Below, piece by piece: positions 46,190 through 57,489 of a DNA stretch of 64,000 nucleotides. Both the position numbers and the translations under genes were made by a program. This DNA comes from Pyrrhosoma nymphula (Eukaryota; Arthropoda; Insecta; Odonata; Coenagrionidae): contig OY754329.1 in the NCBI GenBank assembly GCA_963573305.1, positions 130,001,422 to 130,065,421 of the forward strand, read 5' to 3'. The notes below the pieces were generated by a model. The model did not search any database, was not told the origin of the DNA, and worked only from the letters and a program-made list of their open reading frames with translations. Positions within the stretch are counted from its first letter, which is position 1; the number at the start of each line of letters is the position of its first letter.

Positions 46190-46345
46190 ACCCCCTGGCG
46201 CCATTACGCTTACGCAGACGCAGGGGTTTCCCCCCACCCAACACTCTTCCTTCATTTCCCCGAATAATCCTTTCCTTACACACCCTGGCCCACGTATCCT
46301 TAATGGCGCTAATAGCCACAAGACGTCGCGACGTCCCCCCCCCGC
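46190..46345 (+). mobile_element. SINE tail fragment, plus strand
   Basis: CAGGGGTTTCCCCCCACCC, a CT-rich part and TTAATGGCGCTAATAGCCAC correspond to the 3' half of the SINE. At its end GACGTCGCGACGTC (46322-46335) is a perfect 14-bp palindrome next to a run of C. Confidence 0.5.
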
Positions 46346-47019
46346 AATAATTACAAGGTACCACCCCTCCTTCAATCAGAGGGTGAGGAGGGATTCTCTC
46401 AACCATCCGTCAATTCATCTGCCGAGCCTCCCTCCCTCCCTGCCCTTCGGAGAAATAAAAAGGATGAGAATATAAAAACTCCGTTCCGCCCTTTTCCGTT
46501 CCCCCAACAGAATCGTTTCCCTCTAACCAACTAATCCCCACCCCTGTACTTGGAATCCCATTCCCTTTGGTTTCAGACTTCGAATCAACACTACAGTCTC
46601 CCTCCCTCCCCATTTAACATCGTTCAAGTAAGGCAACTTCCTAGAAGTTTCATAGATGTAGGGTTGCCAATTCTCACGGCTAATACGGGACACTCCGGGA
46701 AGGGGAAAGCCCACTAATTTTATAAATTAACTTTCCCGTTATTAGCAAGGAAAAATAAGTCAGTCAGTTCCATCTCTCTGCGTAGCTTGTTCTCATTACT
46801 ATTCACTTCGAATGATGATGATTTTGATTTTATTTTTTTACATAATTCACATGAAAAATAACGGAATTTCACTCTCAGGACCTTCCTTCTCTCGAGTCGA
46901 GCAATCAACATTTTCACACGCCGTCCGGCTTAATTTCGCTACAAAACCTTTGCTTTTGCTAAGAGGCTCTACTTTACTAAGATCCTGGCTCTGCTCACAA
47001 TAATTTTGCTTTAGCTAAG
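46346..47019. other. Non-coding stretch, no gene seen
   Basis: C/T-rich to about 46620, ordinary after that. AAGAGGCTCTA occurs twice (near 46960 and 47019), within a doubled TTTGCTTTWGCTAAGAGGCT block; this small duplication abuts the LINE tail that follows. Confidence 0.45.
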
Positions 47020-47240
47020 AGGCTCTAAAGAGGCGAAATATTAGGAGTCTTAAGAATAGGAGAGCGTTTATGAAGGAATGCATGAGCACAAGAGAAGCGA
47101 AAAGCAAGGCTATGCAAGGATAGGGCATTATGAAGGAAATTATTAAAAGAGAGCCTTATTTTAGGCTTATCAGCAACAACCAAGTTCTTGGACTTCGCCT
47201 ATCCCGAAAGGGAATAGCGTGATGGATAATTATGTATGTA
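47020..47240 (+). mobile_element. LINE C-terminal tail (group D), second copy
   Basis: One frame reads GHYEGNY-like, then KREPYFRLITNNQVLGLRLS and RKGIA, followed by a stop and an ATTATGTATGTATG tail. Compared with group D copies at 33125 and 56695 the order 'KEII..ES...ITEN....RKG' is kept. The ATGT repeat is typical of a LINE 3' end. Confidence 0.5.
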
Positions 47241-49084
47241 TGTAGATAATTTTGGCTCCGGGTAATGAGATGAAAAAATCGCGTACACATTTTCTCACCC
47301 TGAAGTCGTCTATGAGACCAATCGCAATTTTTTCTGAAACTAATCCCATGATCAGATACAATTTTCCACTCGGTTAAAGATGAAGGGCTTCGTGATTTTC
47401 ACAGCAGGAACTCGATTTCCGACGAGATAACTTCATCATCTCTTCGCAAACTCCTCGTCATCTCGCACTAATTCCTCTCACTTGGGATCCATTAACCCAA
47501 ACTCCTCCCAAACCCTACGAAGACTTCTCCCAACTCTTCGGTGCGAATTTTTTTTTGTTTCTTGATCATGTAGTCGGCTCATCCCTTTAAACACTGAATT
47601 AGTTTTCCATCAACTTAAGCATTTTTTATTTCGTTTCTAATTTACCTTACAAACCACCAGGCGACACAACTACAGTATTTAAGGGCTCAAATTTGGAAAA
47701 ACGGGAAATGTAATTCCTTTTATTAATGTTAAGATGTAAGATTGCATGATAAAGTGGTGATAGGATAGGTTATGTGTCATGATATAGTGAAATAATATTG
47801 AAAAATGGATATTATGTACATTATCTCCATTATCTTAACTTAGCCTATTTTCAGGATACATTACTACAGCAAGTCTACCTATAAAGGTTCGTTGAAATGG
47901 GGATGGAATGACTTCAATGAAAAAAATGGAAAACTTTTATTCCTTAAATTTACTGTAATTTAAAATGGTAATGTAAGATTGAACTACAGACGAAGTATAT
48001 AAATACTTCGATAAAATTCTCTTCTTTACGCGATTCCTTTTCTCAGCTTGACATACATAGCAACTATCTTCATCACAACTAAAACTTCTTTTTCATCCTT
48101 CTCCTATTTCTATTACAACTACAGGTTTTCCATCAATTTTGGGAGATGGGGAGGGGATGGAATTACACGAAAATGAAACGGAAAATGCAATTCCTAAAAC
48201 TTACTTCACCATAGGTGATGATACGAAATTAAATGGTGGTGGCTTTGTTTATGAATCGTGATGTAGTGAGATATGAAATAACTACAGTTGAAGTAAGTAG
48301 TTATTTCGGTAGACTTCCTGCAGTAATAATAAAAACAATATATGTATTTGCAGCTTATATTATTACTATAGGAAGTATACCGATTAAGTTACGTTGGAAT
48401 GGGCGTGGAAATACATCGTCCCGCTCTTCTAAAACCGCAGGACCCGAACTCCTGACAAGATTTCTTTTTTCAACTCGGCATACGTATCACCTCTCGTCAT
48501 TCCGGCTTAAAAAAACAATTACCCTTCTCCTCCTTCTTCACTTGTAAAGAAAATATTAGTAAATGAAATTAAAGGTGCCCCTATAACTGTAATGAAAATG
48601 ACTGAGAAACATGCATGCTCAGATTTTCACTGCGGCGTTGTTCAGTGCCCAGTGATTTTTTTAAATTTGCTCACTCCGCTGCGACGAAGAAAAAAATAAA
48701 ACCTCGCCAATGAAAAAAATAAGGGAAATGAGCAATCTGATAGAGGAGAGGTCTCTCAAGGGTCGAGGCGACGAAGTGACAGGCTTCAACTCGGGCGCTC
48801 CCTAATGCCAATTGACGACGAACAACACAGTCCCCAAACCCGACCGACCAACACACTCAACGGACGGGCGAGAAAACCTGCGGCACACCGAGATGGAGCC
48901 ACGAACGAACAGCTCTCCCGGGAGCCCTCGTTTAGAAAAGGATTTGGGTTAAGTGAAGACATGTGATGCTACCACGAACACCAATCCAATCCAGGGTTGG
49001 GGAAAATTGAGGGGCTGATATTCTGGGAAGTCAATGACGAGCAGGGTAACTGCTAACAGTTTAAGTGATTCTCGCCAGCGACTC
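47241..49084. other. Non-coding stretch with loosely repeated blocks
   Basis: Around 47690, 47910 and 48160 there are three related blocks containing GGGATGGAAT-like, AAAATGGAAAA/AACGGAAAATG-like and TTATTCCTTAAA/CAATTCCTAAAA-like sequence, suggesting an old tandem duplication with a period of roughly 230-250 bp. A perfect 8-bp hairpin CGAAGTAT/ATACTTCG lies at 47991-48010. No gene recognised. Confidence 0.35.
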
Positions 49085-49665
49085 TCCCAATCCTCACTCA
49101 ATGAAGAGAAAGAGAGCAATTAGGTTTTGCGAAACCTCGACCTAGCACATTGATGATGATGCTAATTGAACAAAAAAGAGACGGATTAGGAATTGCGAAA
49201 ATTCAAACGCGACACCGAATGGACATGTTAACACGGCAATCCATAACTCGTGGTTGGCTAGCAGCCTCTTATTTAATTGGGAAAGTAGAAAGTAGGCTTA
49301 CTATCAAGGAAAATTGCGAATTATAGATTTTAATTAATATAAAAAAACAAAGCGATTTTCACCGGTGAATCTTCAAATGCTTACAAGATAAAGAGAGTAA
49401 AAAGGTTTTGCGAAACTGCAAAAAAGTAAATGATAAATCATATTCAATGATTCACTCAATCAATTCTTCAAGTAGTACTAGAAAAAGAAGAGACGGATTA
49501 TACATTGCGGTAATTCAAACGTGATCACAAATGGACATGCTAGCATAGCTTATTGTAGCCTATGATTTAAGTAGTGAAGTATAAAGTAGGCTCAGAATCA
49601 AGTAAAAAGAATGAATTACTGAAAGATACGACAAGGATCTTCCGTCGGTGAGGTGGCGATAAATG
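49085..49665. repeat. Diverged tandem duplication, period about 280-310 bp
   Basis: Two successive units share, in order, AAAGAGAG, AGGTTTTGCGAAAC, AAGAGACGGATTA, ATTGCG..AATTCAAACG, AATGGACATG(T/C)TA and GAAAGTAGGCT/TAAAGTAGGCT. The first unit starts near 49105 and the second near 49390. No ORF runs through. It is old, given the mismatches and gaps. Confidence 0.65.
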
Positions 49666-51574
49666 AAAAGAATAATGCAATCTAAATTTGAAATTAAACA
49701 TTATAATGAAATATGCGTTAACAATGCCTATTTTATTTTAATGCAATAATGGCAGACATTTTTCATTTTCCCGTCCGTGCTCGAGTTCAACAGCAATAAA
49801 AAAACGAAAACATCACCGACACTTTTTTTCACAGGAAAATATAAAACATTATTCATCCAGGATTAACTTCGAAGAGAATGGATTTTGGATTCGATTTTGA
49901 AAAATGGAAAAATAGATTTCCGGGTTACATCCAAATATTAATTCACATCACACTATCTATACTCAATAAGTTAGAAATGTCTGTACTTTCTATGATTATA
50001 TTTAATCTGTGGTGCACTTAAATGGCCGTCCCAAAATACTAAAACCCAGCAGACGGATAAGGAAGCATTTTTGGAAAAGCAATTGTTTTCATTCACATAG
50101 GATGTCCATTGTTCTATCACTTCAGCATTTAGCGTGGCATTATTTGGTATACTGATAAAAATATACATGGGTAGGGTTAGTTGTGATAACCCTCAGCGTA
50201 CATTTGATTAAGTCGTTAAAAGCAATTTGGTTATATGCTTTTATATTATTTTATTGAACATTTGCTGGAAATATAATTAATCATGGGGATAGGCAATTCA
50301 ATCAGCACCATCGGTTCTTAAAATTCGGTGAAAATTACTTTCGAGCGTAGATTATCTCTGGAAATTAAGGATTTTAATATTTTTTCATGATGCAGGCACA
50401 ATCTACGATGAACTTAGTATTCTATACTGCATTGTTTTAACTGGAGGAGGAAATTCATAAATTAATGAACAAAAGACCTATCAGAGGCGATATAGTAAAA
50501 AATAAAAATAACTAATAATGTACATCAACGTCAATTCAACCAATTTGCTCGGCATTGATATGATGAATCGAACTATTCACTCATTATACCTCTATAATTG
50601 AAAGCCATGCAGAAAAATCAAGGTAAATATTAGCTGGAGCTTCATAAGCGCCAAAATCTTATTAGAGGATGAAATATGAATGCTTTTGAGTGACACATAT
50701 AGGCTGAATAATATGGTTATGGAATGTAAATGATATGATTCCATTATATGCCAGAGATAATTAAAACGCACTCATGATATGACGTTGTAGTTCAAAGATG
50801 AAAAAATCATAAAATTCCGATAAAGAGAAAACTGATTGTGCTAAATTGGGTTATGTGGCCACCACAGTATAGACTTAAATCATTTGGATAGGAACAAAGA
50901 AACAATCCGTAGAAAATTACAATAAAATGTTATGCAACCTCCGGTACGTAGTAGTAGTGATTTTATATCACAGTACAGATAAATACAAGAATTTTTTCAA
51001 AGAAAGCAATGAGTTAAGCCACTTATTTTATAATATAAACCGAGAATGAAGCATAAACGAGCATGCATTGGTTGCTTGTTTCAAAATCATTCCAAACAAC
51101 ACATGGAAATAATCGATCGTTATATGACTCAAAATTAGTTTTTTCTGTAAGTAATTTTTGCGTTCATGTAAAACAGATCTACTCAGGGACAATGTGAAGA
51201 TATCTCCTAAACTTAACATGAAATTCTCTCCGACGATTTCTAAGGACAAGTCTGATGGAATAAAGGGACAAAAGCCACGTTGAAAATCTGAAAACTTTCA
51301 GTAATTAAAAGGTAAGAAATTTTCTCATTCTATGATCGAATTTCTCATTCCTCAAATGTTAGCGTCAGGAATCATTGGCACTGAAAAAACTTTCCGCAAA
51401 AAGCTTCTACCTTGTGTTGAAGAAACTCATGTCCTGCACTTCAAGCACAGATCATACAGTCATTCGCAATTTAACTCACCTACAAATTATAAGGAAAGAC
51501 GCGATAGAGAGCAATGGAGAAAGATAACCTCGGTCCGGAGATTCTTTCTCGACAGCGAAACAGAGAAGACATGA
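49666..51574. other. AT-rich non-coding stretch
   Basis: No gene, RNA or repeat recognised. Short open frames have no familiar motif. Confidence 0.45.
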
Positions 51575-51670
51575 CAAGAGATGAAGGCAAGAAAAGTTGT
51601 GGGAGTAGATAACATCCCTTCGGAGTTACTGAAGGTACTCATATTAAAGGGCAAGAAAAAAAAGAGGTTC
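51575..51670 (+). mobile_element. LINE reverse transcriptase fragment
   Basis: The frame from about 51580 reads MKARKVVGVDNIPSELLKVL, which fits the start of the LINE reverse transcriptase domain (block 'K.GKA.G.DNIPAELLK'). Neighbouring sequence on either side cannot be read as the same protein. It is a short relic, and no ORF2 tail of the same family lies directly downstream. Confidence 0.6.
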
Positions 51671-51904
51671 CAGCGATAACATTCGTCATCCAACCTCAGC
51701 AGGAGATGCGTTTTTATGTTTGACATCACCCATAGATCTTCATATTAGTTTAAAAATGGGGACCTTTAAAAAAAATCCCAATGATACGTATTTGTGCAAT
51801 ATCATCGGCAGCCTAAAGAGTTAATTCTGCGGAAATCACAGAAAATGGCCTCTTTAGGGCAAAATTAGAACTCACGGCAGTTTTCCACTGATATATGTTT
51901 TATA

Positions 51905-51953
51905 GACCGGTTTTGATGAGTTACATCATTCTCAAGCCATCATTGAACCGGTC
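51905..51953 (-). ncRNA. Hammerhead-like motif, degenerate (site 6 of 6)
   Basis: The minus strand reads CTTGAGAATGATG, TAACT, CATC, AAAACCGGTC. GATG/CATC forms a short stem before the AAACCGGT end also seen at 27981. An 8-bp perfect inverted repeat GACCGGTT/AACCGGTC (51905-51912 and 51946-51953) encloses the motif. Both core boxes are altered. Confidence 0.3.
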
Positions 51954-52089
51954 ACATTAACCATTTATCAGTAAAAAAACTGCGAAGGCTTCTTTCGTCA
52001 TGCATAAGTTCCACCCGCATCAGTCCTGATACAACATTATCAGCTCTTAAATAGTTGGCAACATTAGCTGTAGGTCAGGGAGCGAGGTA

Positions 52090-52535
52090 AATTGCATAAT
52101 AATATGGGGTCTAAAAGAGAAGAAAAAAACTGAATAGGTTATGTGCGGCAAGAATACTTGTAAATAGACTTTTTTAAATAGAGCAATTCGAGAATGGAAT
52201 GATTTAGCTGAACACGGTTTTCATCCCTTCCCTCATAGTTCCAAATTATGAATTAAAAATATCAAGAGGTCCATCACGCAGTAAATAATTTATTATGGTG
52301 AAGTAAATCTCACAATTGTGTTATGATAATATGTTAATGAATATCATTTGAAAAACTGTGGAATGTATTGCTGATTTATTTTACATTGGACATTGTATCT
52401 TATTTTCTTGATTTTATTTCAAGTAAGTGCATTGCATACCTTGATAATTGTGGTTATAAATTGTTTCTTTAACTTTGTTACTACCTGGCAAGATTAGTCA
52501 TTCAGTAATATGAAATATTAAATAAATAAATAATG
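52090..52535 (+). mobile_element. LINE 3' end, plus strand
   Basis: The frame near 52180 reads NRAIREWNDLAEHGFHPFPH, the 'FF.RTI.EWN.LP' end of non-LTR reverse transcriptase proteins. About 280 bp of AT-rich untranslated sequence and a tail ATTAAATAAATAAATAATGG follow, a simple repeat tail as in CR1-like LINEs. Upstream RLCAARILVN-like residues precede it in another frame. Truncated and dead. Confidence 0.65.
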
Positions 52536-55500
52536 GCTTGCGTTAGGATTCAAGGGAAGTAGAAGAGGAGGTGGAGTAGGAAAGAGGAAATTGGAATCAT
52601 TCTTTAGGTGAGGGATAGCGGATGACTCCGATGAGGAGACGAGCACTTGACCCTCATTTCACAGGGTATGACCTCCGATCCTCCTTAAATAGGGGAGGGG
52701 TAAATGCTGGAGATGGGAGAGGACCTCCAAGATTAGTCGCGAACACTCTCTCATAACTGGACCCAGACGCCCACTAGCTGCAAACCCCCCATTGTCGTCA
52801 CTTGATCCACTCGTTCTGCACATCTTTCCCGGAAGACAATGCCTCCTTCGGCCCACGCGGGTATAAATCCGCGAATTCGCGGTTTTTTAAGTAGCAAAGA
52901 GCAAGATTTTTTACGTAGTTGGAAGAGGTAATGAGGGGCGAAGGGTTGCTGAAAGTCATGATAGAGAGGAGGATGTTGAGTAAGCGGGGTAAGGGAAGAA
53001 CGAGAATAGGTACTGGATGAAGAGAGGTATGACGTATGCTGAGATGAAGAGAGACATTGTGCAGGTATATAGGGCTCTAGACATGTGAACATTTAGATGT
53101 TTTTTATTAAATTCCATTTAAACCTACCTTAAGTGGTACAATGCCTTGATAATAAACAATAGAGACCATATTTGAATCCTATTTTAAACTTTAAGCAGCT
53201 GTAAAAAGCGCGAAGCAGTAATGTCGAAATAATAGTAATGACGAAAAACTTCGCTTTTACGACCAAAATTCACATCAATCATCTAAAAATACATATTTGA
53301 GGCATTAACTTGACTCGGTATTTGTTTCACACAAACGAAAATATTTTACTTTTTACAATGCATTTTATGGCACCAATACAAGCTCGTTTTAACCAATGTA
53401 ACTGTTAATCATAAATTGTTTTGTACATTAAATAATTTAATTAGGACCTTTTTAACCGTGGGTTGGATGTGGTGCAATTGACCTTAGCCATCGACGCACC
53501 CTAGTTGAAACTACTACTACTACTATTTGTTTCAATAAGGTACAATGTAATCGTTTACCCAATCGAAGTATTGCGCGATCTTCGTGTCAGAACTTTTTTT
53601 ATTTTTTTTGGAGCGCTTGATGCCAAATTTTATGAATATTACGTGTAGTGAGTGATATCATTTACGTTCAGTAAGATATATCCAGTTACGTTCAATGGTG
53701 CCTAATTTCGTTTTTGGTATTAAAACTGGGAGCATAGGATTTTTAATTTTCCTTTAACATTTGAATGGGAAAAATTAGAATGGGAGGACAATGCCGTTGC
53801 TCAAAACGAAAGAGAACCCAGTAAACCTTGAATATGGTCGCATATAAACCACCAAATGCGCAGGGAATTGTGACGTAAAGAGATGTGTCCCAGGATAAGA
53901 AAAGTAAAATAGGATTGGAACCTCTAGAGAATATGAAAAAACAATATAGAATGAGAGACTTAAAGAGGAGAAGTACCACCTAAGTTTAATTCTGATTCCG
54001 GGAAATAATCGCCCTACGTACTACATCGACAGACTAAACACCCTGATAAAAAATGAAGAGAAAAAGAAAGTGTAATATAAAAGAGCAATTTCAGAAAAGA
54101 TTTAACTTCAGAATTTTATTCATCCATTTGCACGACCTAGGGTTTTAGCCTACTATTTAACTCTACGTCCGTAGTTGCAGAGTCTAAGATATTCAAATTC
54201 TGGCGTTTCTCAAGTAGCATGCGCATCCCAAAAAAATTCCAATGGTAAGAATTTCCACGCATTCATTAAACCACTCATTCATAAATTATTAAATTGTAGA
54301 ATAAAAACATGAGGTATTAATCAACTTTTCTGAGAATTAATGTTGCGGTGCAGAATGGGGAGATAGACAGAGTATTACCGCATGCGAAGACAATATTTGG
54401 CCTAATATCATATGCACAATAACCAAATATCATAGGTTAACAAATATAGGGATAGAATCCAGAAAACTTTTTTGGAAGCAATTAATTCCACTTCATATTC
54501 TTGTCTTCGATAGCAGGTCACAACTTCTGACTTTAAGACATTCTAGATCCTTAGTCTGCCAATATTTCCATTGAATATCACACGTAATATAATTACGTCC
54601 ATTTCTGGTATTAGTTCTCCCGGATATCATAACAAATTCAATGCCATCAACCTAAACCCACTATGAGGGAGCTAAGGGGAAGAAGCATGCACACAGTTAT
54701 TTGAACAATTTTCTCAAGAAGCCAACTTTAAAAAGATATTCCCGTCAGGCACAAAAATAAATCAGTGGCTCTCCATCTTCCTGCTGGAGAGGAAATGAGA
54801 AACACCACGTCACTCCTATCACAACTCATCCATTTCCAAAACCCATTCGTCCAAAACGCAGGTGAACAAATACGTGAGCGGAGAATCAACATATTTTGTG
54901 TTCCGCGGCGACTAGGCGGAGGCAGGCACTGGTTCCAACTACATATTCCTCATCCGGATGCCTTCTTTACAGCGCAGGGACCCTCGAAGGAAAAAGTTGA
55001 TAACGCTTCACAATGAAGGATAGCGTTACGAGGCAACTTTTCGAGCTGAATCACGCGGCAAGCTGAGATAAATCTTCCATTTTCAGAACGGAATGGGGAC
55101 GCGGTGATTAGCGAAGAACACCGAAATGAATCTAATTTGTCGGAGGCGTAAGCCGCGCGGAATCAAATCTCTCTGGATTCTCCGGTTCGCATCTAGTCAT
55201 GGGAATAAATTCATTTGGGTCAATCACTCCGTTTCCCTAGGGGCTTTATAATCTTCTTTGTCTCTGTCCCAAGGATATATAGTGATCGTGCGAGGATTCT
55301 CCTTGTTTCACAAGGCAGAAACACGTAATTTGGACCAATAGCGCAAGTTATTTTTCCAAATATTTTCAACGAATATAAATGTTGGCAATTTTAAGAAGGC
55401 TAAACATCTGGCATTATAGAATCATTTTTACTGGCCAATCAATATGAAAACTCGTATGATACGTGATAGTCTTTCACAATTAGGAGGGCAAAAACACTGA

Positions 55501-56219
55501 CCAAAAATTACTTGGTAAGCTATTTCATTGCAAGGAAGACATCTAAACCGGTCAGATATATCCTATCCAATGAAGAGAAGAGAAAGGACAATTCTGTTGT
55601 GGTTTATTCAATGTATTGGATTCAATGTCAGTTTTTTTTATAAATGGTGGTCTAGCACCATGCTTGCGTGATAGGAAGCTGATATAATGGTTTTCTGATT
55701 GAAAACAGGAGATATGTTGAAATTTTTAGCAACGGCTAAAAGAACAGAGCAAGTGAACAGGTGTATCTCAATTATAGTTCAGAGTTACTTGAAATCGCTT
55801 TAATGAATACAATTTAATGGATTGATATCTATCGCAAAAATGACCGATGAATTATTTACAAAAAATATCTTCATTACAATGGCAATATAATCTGATTAGA
55901 TTCGTTACCTGTTCAATAAATCCATTCCAAGTCACACTGATTTTGACCCACACTGACATTACTGATATTTTTAAACAATCTAAAAATATATGAACACTTA
56001 TCAGAGAATCTGAAACTATCTAAGAGGCTTTCACACGTAGCTGGCTTGCTAACGAGCATAACCCAAAGTTCAATCAGGGCTACAAGAGAGCTTGGACCTT
56101 AAGGCAATCGTAGGTAGCTTTATGCCTGCACTCATTGACACATGACAACAGCCTGTAAACAAAACTTCGAACAAGCAAACCGCTCGCAAAGTTTCCGTAT
56201 CGTGGTGTTGATGAAGTAC
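52536..56219. other. Non-coding stretch, no gene seen
   Basis: CCGCGAATTCGCGG (52869-52882) is a 14-bp perfect palindrome beside CGCGGGTATAAATCCGCG. A (CTA)n run lies at 53511. The 113-codon minus frame at 52751-53092 and the 83-codon plus frame at 54765-55016 have no familiar motif. 55060-55250 is a little richer in CpG. Confidence 0.4.
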
Positions 56220-56500
56220 TGAGGGCCATACTACACAAACCCCTAAATAATCTTGTGGTGAAGCTCATGCGACCGAACAAACATCAAGGCGCACTTTCAC
56301 GACACACCGGAGAGTGGACAATAGGCGTCCTACCGGGTCAGCACGGCACTCGTGCCCACTTATAAGCAAGCGCAAAGGTGAGGTTGGTGGGAGCGTATGG
56401 GGTCTTTTTCAACAGACATGTGGCGGGAAAAGGAGAGGGGGTTGGCTTTCCGAATGGTAAAGAATGGACAGGCGTATGTTTTCCCGGAGTGAAGAGAAAT
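56220..56500. repeat. Duplicated segment, copy 1 (copy 2 at 57490-57800)
   Basis: Same orientation as copy 2. Shared blocks in order are ACGCAAACCCCT/ACACAAACCCCT, GGTGAAGCTCATGCG/GGTAAAGCTCATACG, a CACTTTCACGACA/TACTTTCAGGACA block, GTCAGCAC, GAGCGCAAAGGTG/AAGCGCAAAGGTG and TTCTTTTTCAACAGA/GTCTTTTTCAACAGA followed by ATGTGGCGGG. Here TTATAAGC sits at 56360, absent in the other copy. This is an interspersed repeat or a tandem duplication with a period near 1.28 kb. Confidence 0.65.
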
Positions 56501-56574
56501 ATACAGAAGACTAATCAGTAGAGAATTTTAGGCCAGCATTGACTTTTTTCGCAACAGTAAGAAGAACAGGGAAA

Positions 56575-56661
56575 ATGCATTGCTTTATTCTCTCAGTGAT
56601 AGTATTGTTGCTTGGAATGGCTTCAGCTTCACCGGTCATAACGCCAATGAATGTGGATTGA
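56575..56661 (+). CDS. Candidate small secreted peptide or signal-peptide exon (28 codons)
   Basis: ATG at 56575 in a favourable context (GGGAAAATGC) opens 28 codons: MHCFILSVIVLLLGMASASP then VITPMNVD and a TGA stop. Residues 3-14 form a hydrophobic core and ASA|S fits a signal peptidase cut after residue 18, leaving ten residues. This is what the first exon of a secreted arthropod protein or a very small secreted peptide looks like. Against it: no good splice donor follows in frame, the predicted mature part is only ten residues, and by chance a few such ORFs are expected in 64 kb. A TTATAAGC element lies 210 bp upstream inside a repeat, which may be coincidence. No family can be named. Confidence 0.25.
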   Translation: MHCFILSVIVLLLGMASASPVITPMNVD

Positions 56662-56694
56662 TCAATTAACAATTTACCAAGTGACAATTTTATT

Positions 56695-56840
56695 TACAGG
56701 AGATTATCAAAGCAGAGTCAGCTTTACAGACCTAACACCGAGAATTTAAGTTTTTTGTCTGCGCATACCCTTAATGGGTACGGCGTGATGGGTATGTACG
56801 TGTATACTTACAAGCATAACACTGGGCTTGACCGTGAAAG
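56695..56840 (+). mobile_element. LINE C-terminal tail (group D), third copy
   Basis: Reads EIIKAESALQT, then past a stop HREFKFFVCAYP and RRDGYVRVY. It is nearly identical in DNA to 33180-33235 over GCAGAGTCAGCTTTACAG and the following CACCGA block. The piece starts directly after the signal-peptide-like ORF. Confidence 0.6.
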
Positions 56841-57139
56841 CTACATAAGCCTGGGCCAACAGAGTTGCTCAGAACAGGGGTCATGAAGCAAGGTGCATCA
56901 TTTAAATTTAAAGAGGGGGGACCCAAGATTTCAGTAAATTTTGATGACGAGAGATAACAAATATTACATATGATGAGGTGAAGTGTCATTGATCCTAAGG
57001 GGGGAGGGAGGGTTTGTGAACCACTGTAAGCCTACATCAGGAAACACTTCCACTAGGTACTTGTTTCATTTTTAAGCTAGTCACTGAAAGTCGAAGATAG
57101 CTCTATGCTTACAGTTGACAGCAAACGGTCAGCAATGGT
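56841..57139. other. Possible DNA transposon end
   Basis: GGGGGGAGGGAGGGTTTGTG then AACCACTG (about 56999-57026) reads on the minus strand as CAGTGGTTCACAAACCCTCC, a hAT-like end. No partner end could be found to the left, so this is a fragment at most. Confidence 0.25.
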
Positions 57140-57420
57140 CGTTCAATCCTAAGATTGGTTTACTGCAGCCCTCCATTCTCCCATATCAAATACTTGTTCC
57201 CTTACTCCCTGGTAGATCTCATTATGTACTTTACTCTCTATTTTGTCTACCATTTTCTTTATTTGGCCCATGTATTTATTTTTTGGCCTTCCTTCCGGGA
57301 CTTTTCCCTCTATTTTTCCTTCACTTGTATTCTTCACAAAGTCATTGCACCTCAGGGTATGCCCAATCCACCTCGTTCTTCTTTCCTGTGTGGTGCTTCA
57401 TATGTTTGGACGGCAATAAT
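57140..57420 (-). mobile_element. LINE C-terminal tail (group B), minus strand, best copy
   Basis: The minus strand reads without a stop RIGHTLRCNDFVKNTSEGKI (approximate at its start), EGKVPEGRPKNKYMGQIKKM, then VFDMGEWRAAVNQS and IGLND. It is the cleanest copy of group B and lets the broken copies at 7599 and 8147 be read. The overlapping 121-codon plus frame (57115-57480) is antisense to it and not a gene. Confidence 0.8.
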
Positions 57421-57489
57421 CTAGAAATGAAATTACCAATAGACTGCTCGGGCGTCTTAACGAGCTTAAGAGTCCTCTAAAAGTTTGGA

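Noticed and set aside
57115..57480. 121-codon plus-strand hydrophobic ORF resembling a membrane protein
   Set aside because: It is antisense to the well-preserved group B LINE tail; the hydrophobicity comes from complementing a lysine-rich protein.
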